Of a stretch of DNA of 64,000 nt, positions 27,781-37,210 are shown piece after piece. Every line of letters begins with the position of its first letter. Positions within the stretch are counted from its first letter, which is position 1. Below the pieces are notes generated by a model. That model saw only the letters and a program-made list of their open reading frames with translations, had not been told where the DNA came from and searched no databases. This stretch comes from DAOVXM01 sp963746255. GTDB lineage: Bacteria; Chloroflexota; Anaerolineae; Anaerolineales; UBA4823. Made by a program: the position numbers and the translations under genes. The stretch covers positions 372,001-436,000 of the forward strand of contig CAVVAJ010000007.1 in NCBI GenBank assembly GCA_963746255.1, read 5' to 3'.

Positions 27781-27990
27781 ATGTCTGAAAAAGAACAAGG
27801 TACGGTCAAATGGTTCAATGGTAGCAAAGGCTACGGTTTCATTGAACGCGCAGAAGGCGAAGATGTATTCGTTCATTTCAACGCTATCGTTGGTGATGGC
27901 TACCGCAATCTGGAAGAAGGCCAGCGCGTAGAGTTCACTGTTACGCAGGGCCAAAAAGGCCTGCAAGCAGAAAACGTTGTTGTGATCTAA
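27781..27990 (+). CDS. csp: cold-shock domain protein
   Basis: A complete 69-residue CspA-type protein: GTVKWFNGSKGYGFI (RNP1 motif), DVFVHFNAI (RNP2 motif), GQRVEFTVTQGQKGLQAENV. It binds single-stranded RNA or DNA and melts structure. A GGAAAGGAG site precedes the ATG. A strong terminator follows, so it is a single-gene transcript. Confidence 0.95.
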   Translation: MSEKEQGTVKWFNGSKGYGFIERAEGEDVFVHFNAIVGDGYRNLEEGQRVEFTVTQGQKGLQAENVVVI

Positions 27991-28015
27991 AACGACTTGC
28001 AATAACACGAAATCC

Positions 28016-28047
28016 AAAACGGGACAGCATTTTCGCTGTCCCGTTTT
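28016..28047 (+). terminator. Rho-independent terminator of csp
   Basis: AAAACGGGACAGC and GCTGTCCCGTTTT form a 13-bp perfect stem with a six-base loop; the 3' arm ends in T4. The remaining ~310 bp up to the phosphate transporter contains only AT-rich DNA with a TATAAT at 28243-28248. Confidence 0.9.
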
Positions 28048-28360
28048 ATTATTTATGTCCATGTCAGAACTTGTGGGAGAAGATCGGGCGAAATATTAAG
28101 CAAGCCCTTTTTAGCATATTTACTCTGCCATCTCTCTTCAGTATTTTTTTATCTATTCTCAAAAAGGAAAAACCACCGTGGGGCTTATTGGTGTGCATAA
28201 GCACTTTTACACCAGTGACTAAGATACGAAATCGCTTTCCACTATAATATACCAGTTGTGAAAATTACTATGACCCTAGAAGTGCATTGATAACCTTTGA
28301 TGCTTGGGAAAGATTGCGCCGAAAGCTTTCCAGATTTCTTCTTTTCCGGAGGTAGCTTCA

Positions 28361-29344
28361 GTGAGCTTGCTGTTGATAATATTCATTGCTATCGCACTGG
28401 TTTTCGACTTCTTAAACGGCTTCCATGATAGCGCCAACGTCGTGGCTACGGCGATCGCCTCGCGCGCTATTCCTCCAGGTTGGGCTTTAGCCATGGCAGC
28501 AGTGGCAAATTTTCTCGGTCCTTTCCTGTTTGGGGTAGCAGTCGCCACAACAATTGGTAGCGAGGTCCTCAATGAGGAGGCGGTAACAGTTCCGGTGGCC
28601 ATGGCCGCGCTTGTCTCAGCTATCGTCTGGAATGTTCTCACCTGGTTGCTGGGGATACCCTCCAGCTCTTCACATGCTCTGATTGGAGGCTTCGTCGGCG
28701 CCGCTCTGGCAGGATACGGTGTTCACGCCATCCAAATTGAAGGGCTCACCAAAGTCATTATCGGCCTGCTAATTTCGCCCACTATAGGGTTATTCTTCGG
28801 ATGGATTATCATGCGCTTAGTGCTTTTCTTCGGTCATTGGTTTACCCCCGGGGTAAACAACGTATTTCGGAAAGCCCAATGGGGGACATCGGGGGTCCTG
28901 GGCCTGAGTCACGGCACTAACGATGCTCAAAAGACCATGGGGATCATTTCCCTGGGGCTGGTTGCCTTCGGTATCATTCCGGAATTTTATGTACCGACTT
29001 GGGTCATAGCATTCAGTGCATCCGCCATTGCGCTGGGTACGGCCTTCGGAGGCTGGCGACTTATCCGTACTATGGGCGCTGGATTTTACAGAGTACGGGC
29101 AGCTCACGCCTTTTCATCCCAATCCGCATCATCAATAGTCATCCTTGGCTCCGCGCTACTTGGCGCACCGGTTAGCACTACACAGGTAATCGGATCGACC
29201 ATCGTTGGAGCGGGTTCAGCCCATCGTTTCTCTATGGTTCGCTGGGGATTGGTCGGTCAGATCGGCATCGCATGGTTTATAACCATACCAGCAACCATAA
29301 TCGTAGGCGCACTTGTATTTTGGATTCTTAACCTGATTATATAA
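28361..29344 (+). CDS. pit: PiT family inorganic phosphate transporter
   Basis: A ~327-residue PiT protein with the duplicated signature: DFLNGFHDSANVVATAIASR near the start and LGLSHGTNDAQKTMGII in the second half, about ten membrane helices. It imports phosphate (as metal-phosphate) using the proton gradient. I chose GTG 28361, preceded by GGAGGTAG, over an upstream start that would add 19 non-hydrophobic residues. The DUF47 partner gene follows after 12 bp. The phosphate theme fits the PPK2 gene 23 kb away, but there is no direct link. Confidence 0.92.
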   Translation: MSLLLIIFIAIALVFDFLNGFHDSANVVATAIASRAIPPGWALAMAAVANFLGPFLFGVAVATTIGSEVLNEEAVTVPVAMAALVSAIVWNVLTWLLGIPSSSSHALIGGFVGAALAGYGVHAIQIEGLTKVIIGLLISPTIGLFFGWIIMRLVLFFGHWFTPGVNNVFRKAQWGTSGVLGLSHGTNDAQKTMGIISLGLVAFGIIPEFYVPTWVIAFSASAIALGTAFGGWRLIRTMGAGFYRVRAAHAFSSQSASSIVILGSALLGAPVSTTQVIGSTIVGAGSAHRFSMVRWGLVGQIGIAWFITIPATIIVGALVFWILNLII

Positions 29345-29356
29345 GAGGTGAGGCAT

Positions 29357-30010
29357 ATGGCTAAAACACCATTTTGGAAGAAAATTAACCTGCGAAATAA
29401 ATTTAAAAGAAAACCAAACCGTTTTATTGAACTTCTAATTCAACAGGCCACCTTAACTGAGCAAGGCATGCAGGCGTTGGCTGCTTACTTCGATAAGCCT
29501 AACCCAAAAAGGGCTAACGCAGTCGATAGAATCGAAAGTGAGGCTGACGAAATCCGTCGGATATTGATCGATGAATTAAATCGTACCTTTGTGACTCCCT
29601 TTGACCGGGAGGATATTCATGCCCTTTCGCGGGCTATAGATGATATGCTCGACTATGCCTATACTACAGAAGTTGAAATGTCAATCCTTGAGGTGCAGCC
29701 CAACGACCACATGCGCCAGATGGGCGAGTTGCTGGTGAAATCAGCCAGCGAGATACGTGCAGGTGTAGAACGGCTTGCTGACCACCCCGGCGTTGCCATA
29801 ACACATGCTGTCAGGGCGAAAAAGATCGAGAATGATGTTGAACTCCTCTACCGGCGGGCTATCGCAGACCTGTTCAACCAACCACAAGATGCCGAGCACA
29901 TTGTACAAATGCTCAAATATCGCGAGACATATCGCCACCTGAGCAACGCGGCAGATAAAGGCGATGAGGCTGCCAATGTTCTCTCAGACATTGTGGTCAA
30001 GATCGGTTAA
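29357..30010 (+). CDS. PiT accessory protein, PhoU-like DUF47 family
   Basis: A 217-residue all-helical protein of the DUF47/TIGR00153 family with the PhoU-type metal-binding pattern ESEADEIRRILIDELNRTFVTPFDREDI and KKIENDVELLYRRAI. It is encoded directly behind PiT transporters in many bacteria and is thought to control their activity. The ATG at 29357 has GAGGTGAGG upstream; a GTG at 29348 would overlap that site. It acts in the cytoplasm. Confidence 0.9.
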   Translation: MAKTPFWKKINLRNKFKRKPNRFIELLIQQATLTEQGMQALAAYFDKPNPKRANAVDRIESEADEIRRILIDELNRTFVTPFDREDIHALSRAIDDMLDYAYTTEVEMSILEVQPNDHMRQMGELLVKSASEIRAGVERLADHPGVAITHAVRAKKIENDVELLYRRAIADLFNQPQDAEHIVQMLKYRETYRHLSNAADKGDEAANVLSDIVVKIG

Positions 30011-30055
30011 GGTAGAAAGTGGGGTTGGGCAGCGTTTCGCAGCTAAGCATTTACT

Positions 30056-32659
30056 TTATAGCAGAGTTACCCTGCCCGAACTCCCATCGACAGTGATGGT
30101 TTGCCCGCTATGAATCCGCTTTGTGGCTGCGCCGGTACCCAAGACAGCAGGGATGCCGTACTCACGTGCCACTATCGAACCGTGGCTGAGCGGTCCACCC
30201 ACATCGGTGACAATCGCAGAAGCGCGTGCGAAGAGCGGTGTCCACGCTGGTGTGGTCAATGGTGCAACGAGGATATCGCCAGGCTTCATCTGGGAGAAAT
30301 CCTCCGCTCCCCGGATGACACAGGCGCGGGCGGTAACGCTGCCCGGACTGGCTGCCACACCTTTGAGTGTATCACCCTGGTCTTTCCCTGCACCACCCGA
30401 TTTCAATCCCATCAAATCCTTACCAAAGAGCTTGATCTGCGGCAGCATCATCGGCGCAGCGACGCGCCTGGCTGCCCGCCAGATCCCTCTGCGTTGGGGG
30501 ATTAGTCTAGACAGGTCATCTAAAACCTTGCCGTGATCCAGCCGGGCGGCGGCATCCTCAACTTCAGCCTGGGTCAGCCAGAAAATGTCGTCCAGTTCTA
30601 TGAGCATGCCGCCTTGTACTAGGCGCCCCCCAATCTCGCGCAGTATTTTACGCAGGAGCGGGTAGCTTAACCCGACATCCGCCAAACCATCTTCGCGCAG
30701 AGGGGCGTACATTTGTGCCCTGGCAAGATCCCGCTGGAAGGATTTACGCCGCCGCCCTTTTAGCCGTGACTGTAGGATCTGTATGGCTTCTTCGCGCCGA
30801 TCAACGGTACTTTTTTGCCGCTCATGGGGGTTGGTACCATCTCCACTCAAGAAGAGTTTGAACGTGTCCAACACCGGAGTCGGATCATCAGCAGGAACGG
30901 GATTACCAAAGTCGAGATTGTAGATCATGTGGCCATATTCTTTCAGATAGTCTTGGAAACTCATCCGCCAGGTATGCCATACATTTGGATCTACCTCTCG
31001 TGGCGCTTGATCTCTGCTCAATTGAGTGCTCAGGTCGGGTGTGGGTGTATCCAACAAATATTCCGCCAGGGATGTCTGCATTTGAGCCCATTGAGCCATA
31101 TCGAATAAGGTTTTTTCAGCCCGGATGGGGGTGCTGTCGAACCCCATCAAAAATACTGGTGCATTCGGATCACCTTTCCGTTTGCTGAACTTGTATCTGA
31201 AAGTAAACCAGGCTTCACTCATCCAAGCTGCTGGGATAACACCTGATACGAGCGCACCATATGCATCCACTGCCGCTTTAGTGAGCTGGCGCACGGCGTC
31301 CAAGAGCTCTGTCGTGGGGAGTGTTTGCCACCGCTTATCTTCCCAACCCTGAACGATCTCGACGTAATTCGGTCGTCCGACGACGGTCCAGCGCTCGACT
31401 GCGCCGCTGAACATGCGCTTTATGATTCCGCGTGTATCCAGGATTGCTTTCAATATCGGACCGATCTTCACCGAACCGTTGTAGTAGGCATATTCGTTAA
31501 CTGGGATAATGGGGTCTTCAGGCATGATGCCGGTCTTCCCGAAAAAGGCTAATAATAATCGATTCCAGCTGGCATTCACGGCAGTCAGCCCCAAGGTGCG
31601 GAACAAAGGTGTCAACGGGTCGGCCATTAATTCGACGATGTTGTTACGCATAGCGACATATGCTCCGGGGGGGAGCTTCCACTCGGTAGGTGCCGGTGGC
31701 TCGGGCTCTGTCAGTGCTGTGATCGGCCGCGCCTGCACGATATAAATTATTCCCTGCGCTAATGCCCACTCGATATCCATCGGCATGCCGTAGAGCTCTT
31801 CGATTTGATCCCCTAGCTGGGCTAGACGTGCAGTTTCCTCATCACCTAAGACAGGAACAAGCCGAAGCTTTTCGGGGACCGGTACCTCAACTGTGCCCCC
31901 GTTGGTTCGTACAGTCTGCACGAGCTTTTCGGCGATCTCACACTTGATTACTTCGTGTGAGGCTTTTTCTAATGTGATCGAATCTGGCGTTACCTGTCCG
32001 CCGACAACAGCTTCACCCAAACCCCAGGAGGCATTGACCAGCATTTGGTCGCGCCGCCCGTTGAGCGGATTGGCAGTGAACAGGATACCTGCGGCGTCGG
32101 CTGCGACGAGCAGCTGGACAACCACCGCCAGGGCTATCCCTTCCAGTGGGATATTCTGACGCGCCCGGTACCCTATCGCCCGGGCGGTCCACAAGCTTGC
32201 CCAGCATTTGCGCGTAGCCTCCAGTACCGCGTCAGCACCACGGATGTTCAGAAACGTCTCTTGCTGACCGGCGAAGGAAGCCTCGGGCAAATCTTCAGCT
32301 GTTGCCGATGAGCGGACAGCCACCGCCGGAGTCTCACCTGACAGTTCAGAATAGGCCTGAATGATCGCCTCAGCAATCTTCACTGGGATGGTGGCTTCGG
32401 CAAATAGCTTCTTAATTGCCTGGGAAGCGATTTCTAGCGCGGTAGGATCCGAGCTATCCATAGATATTAGGGCTTTTTGGATGCCGGGTTGTAGATTGTT
32501 TTCCGCCACGAAATGCCAGTAGGCGTCTGAAGTCACGTGAAACCCTGCCGGTACCGGCAGACCAGCGTTCACCAGCCGCGCGAGCGAAGACCCCTTACCG
32601 CCAACCATACCTAAGGTCGCACCCTGGGCATCCAGCGGGAGAATGTACTTGTAGCTCAT
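30056..32659 (-). CDS. PEP synthase / rifampin-phosphotransferase-like dikinase
   Basis: An 867-residue protein with an N-terminal ATP-grasp PPDK_N domain (GGKGSSLARLVNAGLPVPAGF, AVRSSATAEDLPEASFAGQQ) and a C-terminal swivelling phosphohistidine domain (VTDVGGPLSHGSIVAREYGI with the catalytic His). The middle ~450 residues are a helical domain with many Trp and Tyr. The PEP/pyruvate TIM barrel that ends true PEP synthases is absent, so the layout and length are those of rifampin phosphotransferase. It probably phosphorylates some acceptor via the swinging His. Whether that is a drug is unknown; many environmental relatives are unstudied. A small gene lies just upstream. Confidence 0.85.
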   Translation of the reverse strand: MSYKYILPLDAQGATLGMVGGKGSSLARLVNAGLPVPAGFHVTSDAYWHFVAENNLQPGIQKALISMDSSDPTALEIASQAIKKLFAEATIPVKIAEAIIQAYSELSGETPAVAVRSSATAEDLPEASFAGQQETFLNIRGADAVLEATRKCWASLWTARAIGYRARQNIPLEGIALAVVVQLLVAADAAGILFTANPLNGRRDQMLVNASWGLGEAVVGGQVTPDSITLEKASHEVIKCEIAEKLVQTVRTNGGTVEVPVPEKLRLVPVLGDEETARLAQLGDQIEELYGMPMDIEWALAQGIIYIVQARPITALTEPEPPAPTEWKLPPGAYVAMRNNIVELMADPLTPLFRTLGLTAVNASWNRLLLAFFGKTGIMPEDPIIPVNEYAYYNGSVKIGPILKAILDTRGIIKRMFSGAVERWTVVGRPNYVEIVQGWEDKRWQTLPTTELLDAVRQLTKAAVDAYGALVSGVIPAAWMSEAWFTFRYKFSKRKGDPNAPVFLMGFDSTPIRAEKTLFDMAQWAQMQTSLAEYLLDTPTPDLSTQLSRDQAPREVDPNVWHTWRMSFQDYLKEYGHMIYNLDFGNPVPADDPTPVLDTFKLFLSGDGTNPHERQKSTVDRREEAIQILQSRLKGRRRKSFQRDLARAQMYAPLREDGLADVGLSYPLLRKILREIGGRLVQGGMLIELDDIFWLTQAEVEDAAARLDHGKVLDDLSRLIPQRRGIWRAARRVAAPMMLPQIKLFGKDLMGLKSGGAGKDQGDTLKGVAASPGSVTARACVIRGAEDFSQMKPGDILVAPLTTPAWTPLFARASAIVTDVGGPLSHGSIVAREYGIPAVLGTGAATKRIHSGQTITVDGSSGRVTLL

Positions 32660-32668
32660 GCTGCCTCC

Positions 32669-32914
32669 TTACTCGTTTTCATTAGCGAGCTGTGTCACAG
32701 AAATTAGTGTTAGATTCAAATCCCAAAGCGTGTTAAGGATGCCGCGCAGGGCTGCCTGGTCGTGGATCGCTAGAAATAACGCGGTGTGAGCGGAGTGTTT
32801 TTCGGTCTTAATCAGCCTGTCGTCCAACCAGTGTGCCCACTTCTTGTTGAATTCACTGCCGATCTCCACTTGGTAAATTATTGTTTCGTCCGCTGCATGT
32901 CTTTGTCGATCCAT
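32669..32914 (-). CDS. small protein co-transcribed with the dikinase, unknown
   Basis: An 81-residue protein from ATG 32914 (MDRQRHAADETIIYQVEIGS), with AAGGA upstream on the minus strand. The sequence WAHWLDDRLIKTEKHSAHTALFLAIHDQAAL has no motif I recognise; the end NLTLISVTQLANENE looks like a beta strand and a tail. It is nine bases from the dikinase start and so is almost certainly in the same transcript. Confidence 0.65.
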   Translation of the reverse strand: MDRQRHAADETIIYQVEIGSEFNKKWAHWLDDRLIKTEKHSAHTALFLAIHDQAALRGILNTLWDLNLTLISVTQLANENE

Positions 32915-33007
32915 TAGATTGTCCTTGCGTATTACTAACCTGATCATATTGATCAAGTTAAGTATTTGTCATCATCAAGTTAGGTATTCAGGATGGGGGA
33001 ATGAGAA

Positions 33008-33031
33008 AACCCCCACATATGAGTGGGGGTT
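33008..33031 (-). terminator. terminator of the LAL regulator gene
   Basis: On the minus strand, AACCCCCAC and GTGGGGGTT form a 9-bp stem with a six-base loop, followed by TTCTCAT. It lies 24 bp after the regulator stop codon. Confidence 0.8.
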
Positions 33032-33054
33032 AACGGCTGAGTTGAGCTGTTCAT

Positions 33055-35715
33055 TCAAGAAAGGAGATCTAATTCTTCCGCTTTGGCAACGGCTTCGAAG
33101 CGGCTGTGGACTCCGAGTTTGCTGTAGATGTTCTTGGTATGCGTTCGCATCGTGGTCACCGCAATATGCAGATGATCGGCGATTTCCGGCGCGTTGAGCT
33201 CAGTCCTCAGCATTCGCAGGACCTCGAGCTCGCGTTTACTTAATGGCTCTATTAATGCAGTATCGGTTTTTGGGTTGTCTGCAGACCGACTTGACTGTTC
33301 CAGTAGGCTCTCAGCGAAATTCGCTGGTTCATCCAGGGCGATGAGTTCTTGCAGCAGGGGTACCAGGCTGGTTCCTTCATCTAAGAATATACGCGTGTAG
33401 CCTTCGGGCTGAGCAGTGCTGATGGCTTTCTTCAGGGCTGAAATCGCTACTGAAGTATCCCCCATCTCATACTTCGTGATCGCAATAAGCAAATTTGTCT
33501 CGATGATCTTGGCTGCATAGCCAAACTTTTCTAGAGTGGGCAAGACAAGATTTAATATATGTATTGCCTCTGTCAGCTGTTTTTCCGCAATCAGCAGCCT
33601 GGCGTACACGATTAATTCGTAAAGCCGGATGACATCACGGCCGGGTTTCCCAGTTGACCCCAGCTGTTCTTCATGTTTGTACGACTCCAGCCCGCTCCCG
33701 GCTGCCCAACGCCGTGCAGATTGAAGGTTGTCCTGCCGTATCCACAGGTGAGCTTGCTGAGAGGCGACATACTTATCGTCTGATTCTGTGGCTGTGCTTT
33801 GCTCGGCAAGTTTACGGGCTGCTGCGATCATTTGATTTGCACCCGCGTGATCCCCATAGTTTTGGTAAATATGCGCTAGAGTCACGTAGCTGTCAATGGT
33901 GGTGAATTCGCGCCACCACTTACTGTGGGCAATGGATTCTAATAAGTACTTGCGGGCATTATCATGTTGGTTCCATTCCCAATAGACCTTCCCAACCCCC
34001 ATATACGCTTCACTAACTGCTGGAAGGGGTTGCTCCTGATCGGTTGTGGCGATCGCGATAGCCTGCTCGAAGAGTTCCTTCGCATGCTGGAGGTTGCCCA
34101 TCTGGGCGTGAAACATCCCTTGACGGCATAGTGCAATGATGGATACTAAATAATTATGACCCGCAATGCTGGCATCGACAACTTGCTGGAGAATATTCAT
34201 TCCAGCCTCTACCTCACCCTTAACCGCCAGCGCGCCGCTTAAATTCCAGGCGGCAATGGTCCTGAAGAAGTGATCATCTGCCGGCAGCAGGAACAAAGCC
34301 TCGCGGCAAAGCTCAATCGCTTCTAGGAAGTTTCCCTCAAAGACCTCCGACAACGCCTTGACCGTTTTCAGCTTACCGGCAGTGTATTTGTCCTTAGGAG
34401 TGATCTTGGCTAGATAATTTCGTGCCACGTGTGTTTGCCCCCCTGTAACGAGCACAGCCCAAGCGTAGAGGATACACAGGACAGGTTTTTGGCCTACTAC
34501 ATTCTCTGGTAGTTTTGCTGTCCAGCGGATGAATGTTTTAATCTCACTGCGAATAATGGTAGGCTCGGCACATCGATCGATCAGATTGGCAGCTTGTTGG
34601 TAGTGTTCCCCTCGCAGTGCGTACTCGATGGCTTCGTTTGGATAACCATTGCTTTCAAACCATCTGCTGGCATTCAAATATAGGCTGGGGAGACTGTCCG
34701 GTTGGGCTATAGCTAGACGCTGTTGGAGCAGGTTGGCAAAAAGGCTGTGGTAGCGGAACCACTGATTTTCATCATCCAGCGTGCTCAGAAAGAGGTTCTC
34801 TTTCCGTAGCTGCTCAAGCAGTTGCTGGCTGTTCTCTCGGTCGGTAACAGCGTCACATAATGGAGCCGATAGCCGATCCAGGATAGATGTCTTTAGTAAG
34901 AATTCTTGGATATGAGTGGGCTGTTGTTGGATAACTTCATCAGTGAGATACTCCGCGATATAGGTCTGGCTGCCGGAAAAATCCTCAATATAAACGCCGG
35001 TATCAGAATTGGTTGTCAATGCCAAGCTGATCAGCTGCAGTGCGGTTACCCACCCGTCGGTCTGGTTGATGAGTGAGGCAATCTCATCGCCGGTCAGTTT
35101 TAGCCCCCCAATCTTATTTAACAGCGTGCCTCCTTCCTCGACTGAAAATCGCAGATCGATAGACCGAATTTCGGTCATTTGCCCGCGGCCCCGCAGCCGG
35201 GCTAGACCTACCGGTGGGTCGGCGCGAGAGATAATGACGAGATGCATGGCGGGTGGTTGGTGATTGAGGAGAAATGTTAGTGCAGAATGAATCTCTGTGC
35301 TCTGAATGAACTGATAGTCATCTAACACCAGCACAAATTTCTCAAAGCTGTTTGCGATCCGGTTGATCAGCGGAATGAGAATTGTTTCGATTTTTGGCTG
35401 TTGGGGCGATCCGAGCAGTGTGAGCAGCTGCTCCTCGACCGCGATATCGATTGACCGCAGGCTGGCGATGAGATAAGCCAAGAAGCGGCTGATATCGTTA
35501 TCACCTTCATCGAGCGTTAGCCAGCAGAAACGAACCCGGCTGTGAGTGTTCCATTCGGAAATTAGGGTCGTCTTTCCATATCCGGCTGGGGCTGATACAA
35601 GCGTTAGTTTACGATCCAAACCCTGATTAAGGCGTTTGATCAACGACCGTCGCGCTACGAGCTTTGCACTGGATTGTGGTATGTACAGCTTGGTTGTGAG
35701 AATCGGAGTAGACAC
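33055..35715 (-). CDS. MalT-like LAL family transcriptional regulator
   Basis: An 886-residue protein with a GTG start. It has an N-terminal STAND/ATPase with Walker A SAPAGYGKTTLISEW and Walker B LVLDDYQFI, then a long helical repeat (TPR-like) region from ~400 to 810, and a C-terminal LuxR helix-turn-helix (LSKRELEVLRMLRTELNAPE, TMRTHTKNIYSKLGVHS). LAL regulators bind ATP and a small inducer, oligomerise and activate transcription. It is a single gene. The target is not apparent; the dikinase gene just downstream is a candidate by position. Confidence 0.92.
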   Translation of the reverse strand: MSTPILTTKLYIPQSSAKLVARRSLIKRLNQGLDRKLTLVSAPAGYGKTTLISEWNTHSRVRFCWLTLDEGDNDISRFLAYLIASLRSIDIAVEEQLLTLLGSPQQPKIETILIPLINRIANSFEKFVLVLDDYQFIQSTEIHSALTFLLNHQPPAMHLVIISRADPPVGLARLRGRGQMTEIRSIDLRFSVEEGGTLLNKIGGLKLTGDEIASLINQTDGWVTALQLISLALTTNSDTGVYIEDFSGSQTYIAEYLTDEVIQQQPTHIQEFLLKTSILDRLSAPLCDAVTDRENSQQLLEQLRKENLFLSTLDDENQWFRYHSLFANLLQQRLAIAQPDSLPSLYLNASRWFESNGYPNEAIEYALRGEHYQQAANLIDRCAEPTIIRSEIKTFIRWTAKLPENVVGQKPVLCILYAWAVLVTGGQTHVARNYLAKITPKDKYTAGKLKTVKALSEVFEGNFLEAIELCREALFLLPADDHFFRTIAAWNLSGALAVKGEVEAGMNILQQVVDASIAGHNYLVSIIALCRQGMFHAQMGNLQHAKELFEQAIAIATTDQEQPLPAVSEAYMGVGKVYWEWNQHDNARKYLLESIAHSKWWREFTTIDSYVTLAHIYQNYGDHAGANQMIAAARKLAEQSTATESDDKYVASQQAHLWIRQDNLQSARRWAAGSGLESYKHEEQLGSTGKPGRDVIRLYELIVYARLLIAEKQLTEAIHILNLVLPTLEKFGYAAKIIETNLLIAITKYEMGDTSVAISALKKAISTAQPEGYTRIFLDEGTSLVPLLQELIALDEPANFAESLLEQSSRSADNPKTDTALIEPLSKRELEVLRMLRTELNAPEIADHLHIAVTTMRTHTKNIYSKLGVHSRFEAVAKAEELDLLS

Positions 35716-36088
35716 AGAAGCACTTGATTAAAGTAAGGGTGAGTCGAGTAGATATGATACCACCACACATAGTATCGGACTCGTACCTATTCACCAAATT
35801 CCGGGCAGAGTACCACCACGTCCATCAAACGATTATTAGGTGCAGAGTCCCTCAAGGAAAAGCCACCCGCAAGGCTGTGCATTGGTGTTCTCTGCTGCCC
35901 TGACTCCACATGTGAGATCAGGACTTGCGACGCCAATATCGGCTCCCAACCGTAAGCCTCTGGGCTAGATTTGGGTTGATAATTCCACGAGATAATTTGA
36001 TTCTCTGAAATCGATCATGAGCACGCTCACATACCAAATGTGACCGTGCTCCACTTAACCGACTTTAATTGGTTAGTTTTGTCAGGGA
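35716..36088. other. 373-bp intergenic region with a long hairpin
   Basis: No gene is visible. At 36019-36051, GAGCACGCTCACA and TGTGACCGTGCTC pair at 12 of 13 positions around a seven-base loop. It is placed to end the GntR transcript coming from the right, although no T-run follows. The rest shows nothing I recognise. Confidence 0.45.
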
Positions 36089-36901
36089 TCAGTTGCTGCT
36101 GGGCAGATCTTTTGCTACTTTGTCAAGTTTAGCGCGTATGTCGGCATTATTCCGGACCCGCACGAGTTCAACTTCAAAGCGCGAACGATCGCCGCGATGG
36201 ACTGCATGGTAGTACTCAATTGGTGTCCCATCTTCCAAGAAACTGATGCTGTCCAACATGATCAGCGGTGCACCGGGATTGGTCTTCAGCAGTTCCGCTT
36301 CTTGCTCGTTAGCGGCGACCGCTTCGATATATCTTTTGCCGGAAACGATTTGGATGCCGCATTCGCTCTCAATGTACGCATAGAGTGAGCGATGAGTAAG
36401 GTTCACGTTCATCAAACCCGCGCAGAGATTATATGGCAGGTAGCTGGAAACAAGCACGATCGGTTCTCCGTCGATGAAACGCAGACGGCGTACATCCATC
36501 ACCTGTGTACCGGGTTCTATTTGCAGATAACCGGCGATCTTATCGCTGGCGGGTATGACTTGCTGCCGGAGCACCTGCGTGACGACTTTGTGACCCCGCT
36601 CGACCATGTCTTGGTAAAAGCCAGTCAACTTTTGGGCGAGACTTTCATCAATTTTTGGCCGGGATACAAAGGTGCCCTTCCCCTTACGGCGTAGGATCAA
36701 GCCTGCAAGTTCGATTTCCCGCAGTGCCTGTCTTACGACCGTTCGGCTCACACCATACGTTTCACATAACTCAGGTTCACTTGGAATCCGGTCTCCGGCT
36801 TGCCAATCACCAGACTTGATCTTGGCCTCTATCACGTCCATCAGTTGGATATAGTATGGGATATTGCTGTCAAAGTTGATAGCACTTGAAGTGTAAAGCA
36901 T
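36089..36901 (-). CDS. GntR family (HutC/UTRA) transcriptional repressor
   Basis: A 270-residue regulator. The winged helix-turn-helix spans residues ~15-80 (YYIQLMDVIEAKIKSGDWQA, RIPSEPELCETYGVSRTVVR) and the UTRA effector domain ~100-250 (ALREIELAG.. to DIRRLRFIDGEP, EYYHAVHRGDRSRFEVE). UTRA domains bind sugars, sugar phosphates or amino-acid derivatives. The gene reads away from the adjacent sugar operon. Operator-like TGTAATTAC sequences lie 40 bp upstream of its start, upstream of the rightward operon and upstream of the leftward operon at 56.6 kb, suggesting it controls all three and itself. Confidence 0.9.
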   Translation of the reverse strand: MLYTSSAINFDSNIPYYIQLMDVIEAKIKSGDWQAGDRIPSEPELCETYGVSRTVVRQALREIELAGLILRRKGKGTFVSRPKIDESLAQKLTGFYQDMVERGHKVVTQVLRQQVIPASDKIAGYLQIEPGTQVMDVRRLRFIDGEPIVLVSSYLPYNLCAGLMNVNLTHRSLYAYIESECGIQIVSGKRYIEAVAANEQEAELLKTNPGAPLIMLDSISFLEDGTPIEYYHAVHRGDRSRFEVELVRVRNNADIRAKLDKVAKDLPSSN

Positions 36902-36940
36902 GCGAGAGAATCCTCATCAATTCCCAAGTAGAAAACAGCA

Positions 36941-37103
36941 TCCTGTAATTACTTGATTACAACTTGATTATAGTATAGTAGAATTAATGGGTCAAGCTAA
37001 CTTTGTGAGTTAGTAAACAGTCACAGCTTATCTTGTCAATGCATGAATAGGACTGTATAATGTTCTAAAATGTAATTACAGGATTACAGGACAATGTAAT
37101 TAG
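36941..37103. promoter_or_regulatory. divergent control region with GntR operator-like sites
   Basis: Two related sites: 36941-36960 (TCCTGTAATTACTTGATTAC) before the regulator gene, and 37071-37087 (TGTAATTACAGGATTAC) before the rightward operon, plus a half site TGTAATTA at 37094. The 16 bases TGTAATTACAGGATTA recur exactly at 56599-56614. All three full sites share TAATTAC-N2-GATTA. This fits the symmetrical operators used by HutC-type GntR proteins. Confidence 0.65.
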
Positions 37104-37210
37104 GTGATACTATTATCGTTGATTATTGGTATTTTTCGCCTTCCCCTACAATTTGGTTATCTGAAACGTTATGTGCGCATTCAACTCATAAACTCGTTAT
37201 GGAGGCATGC

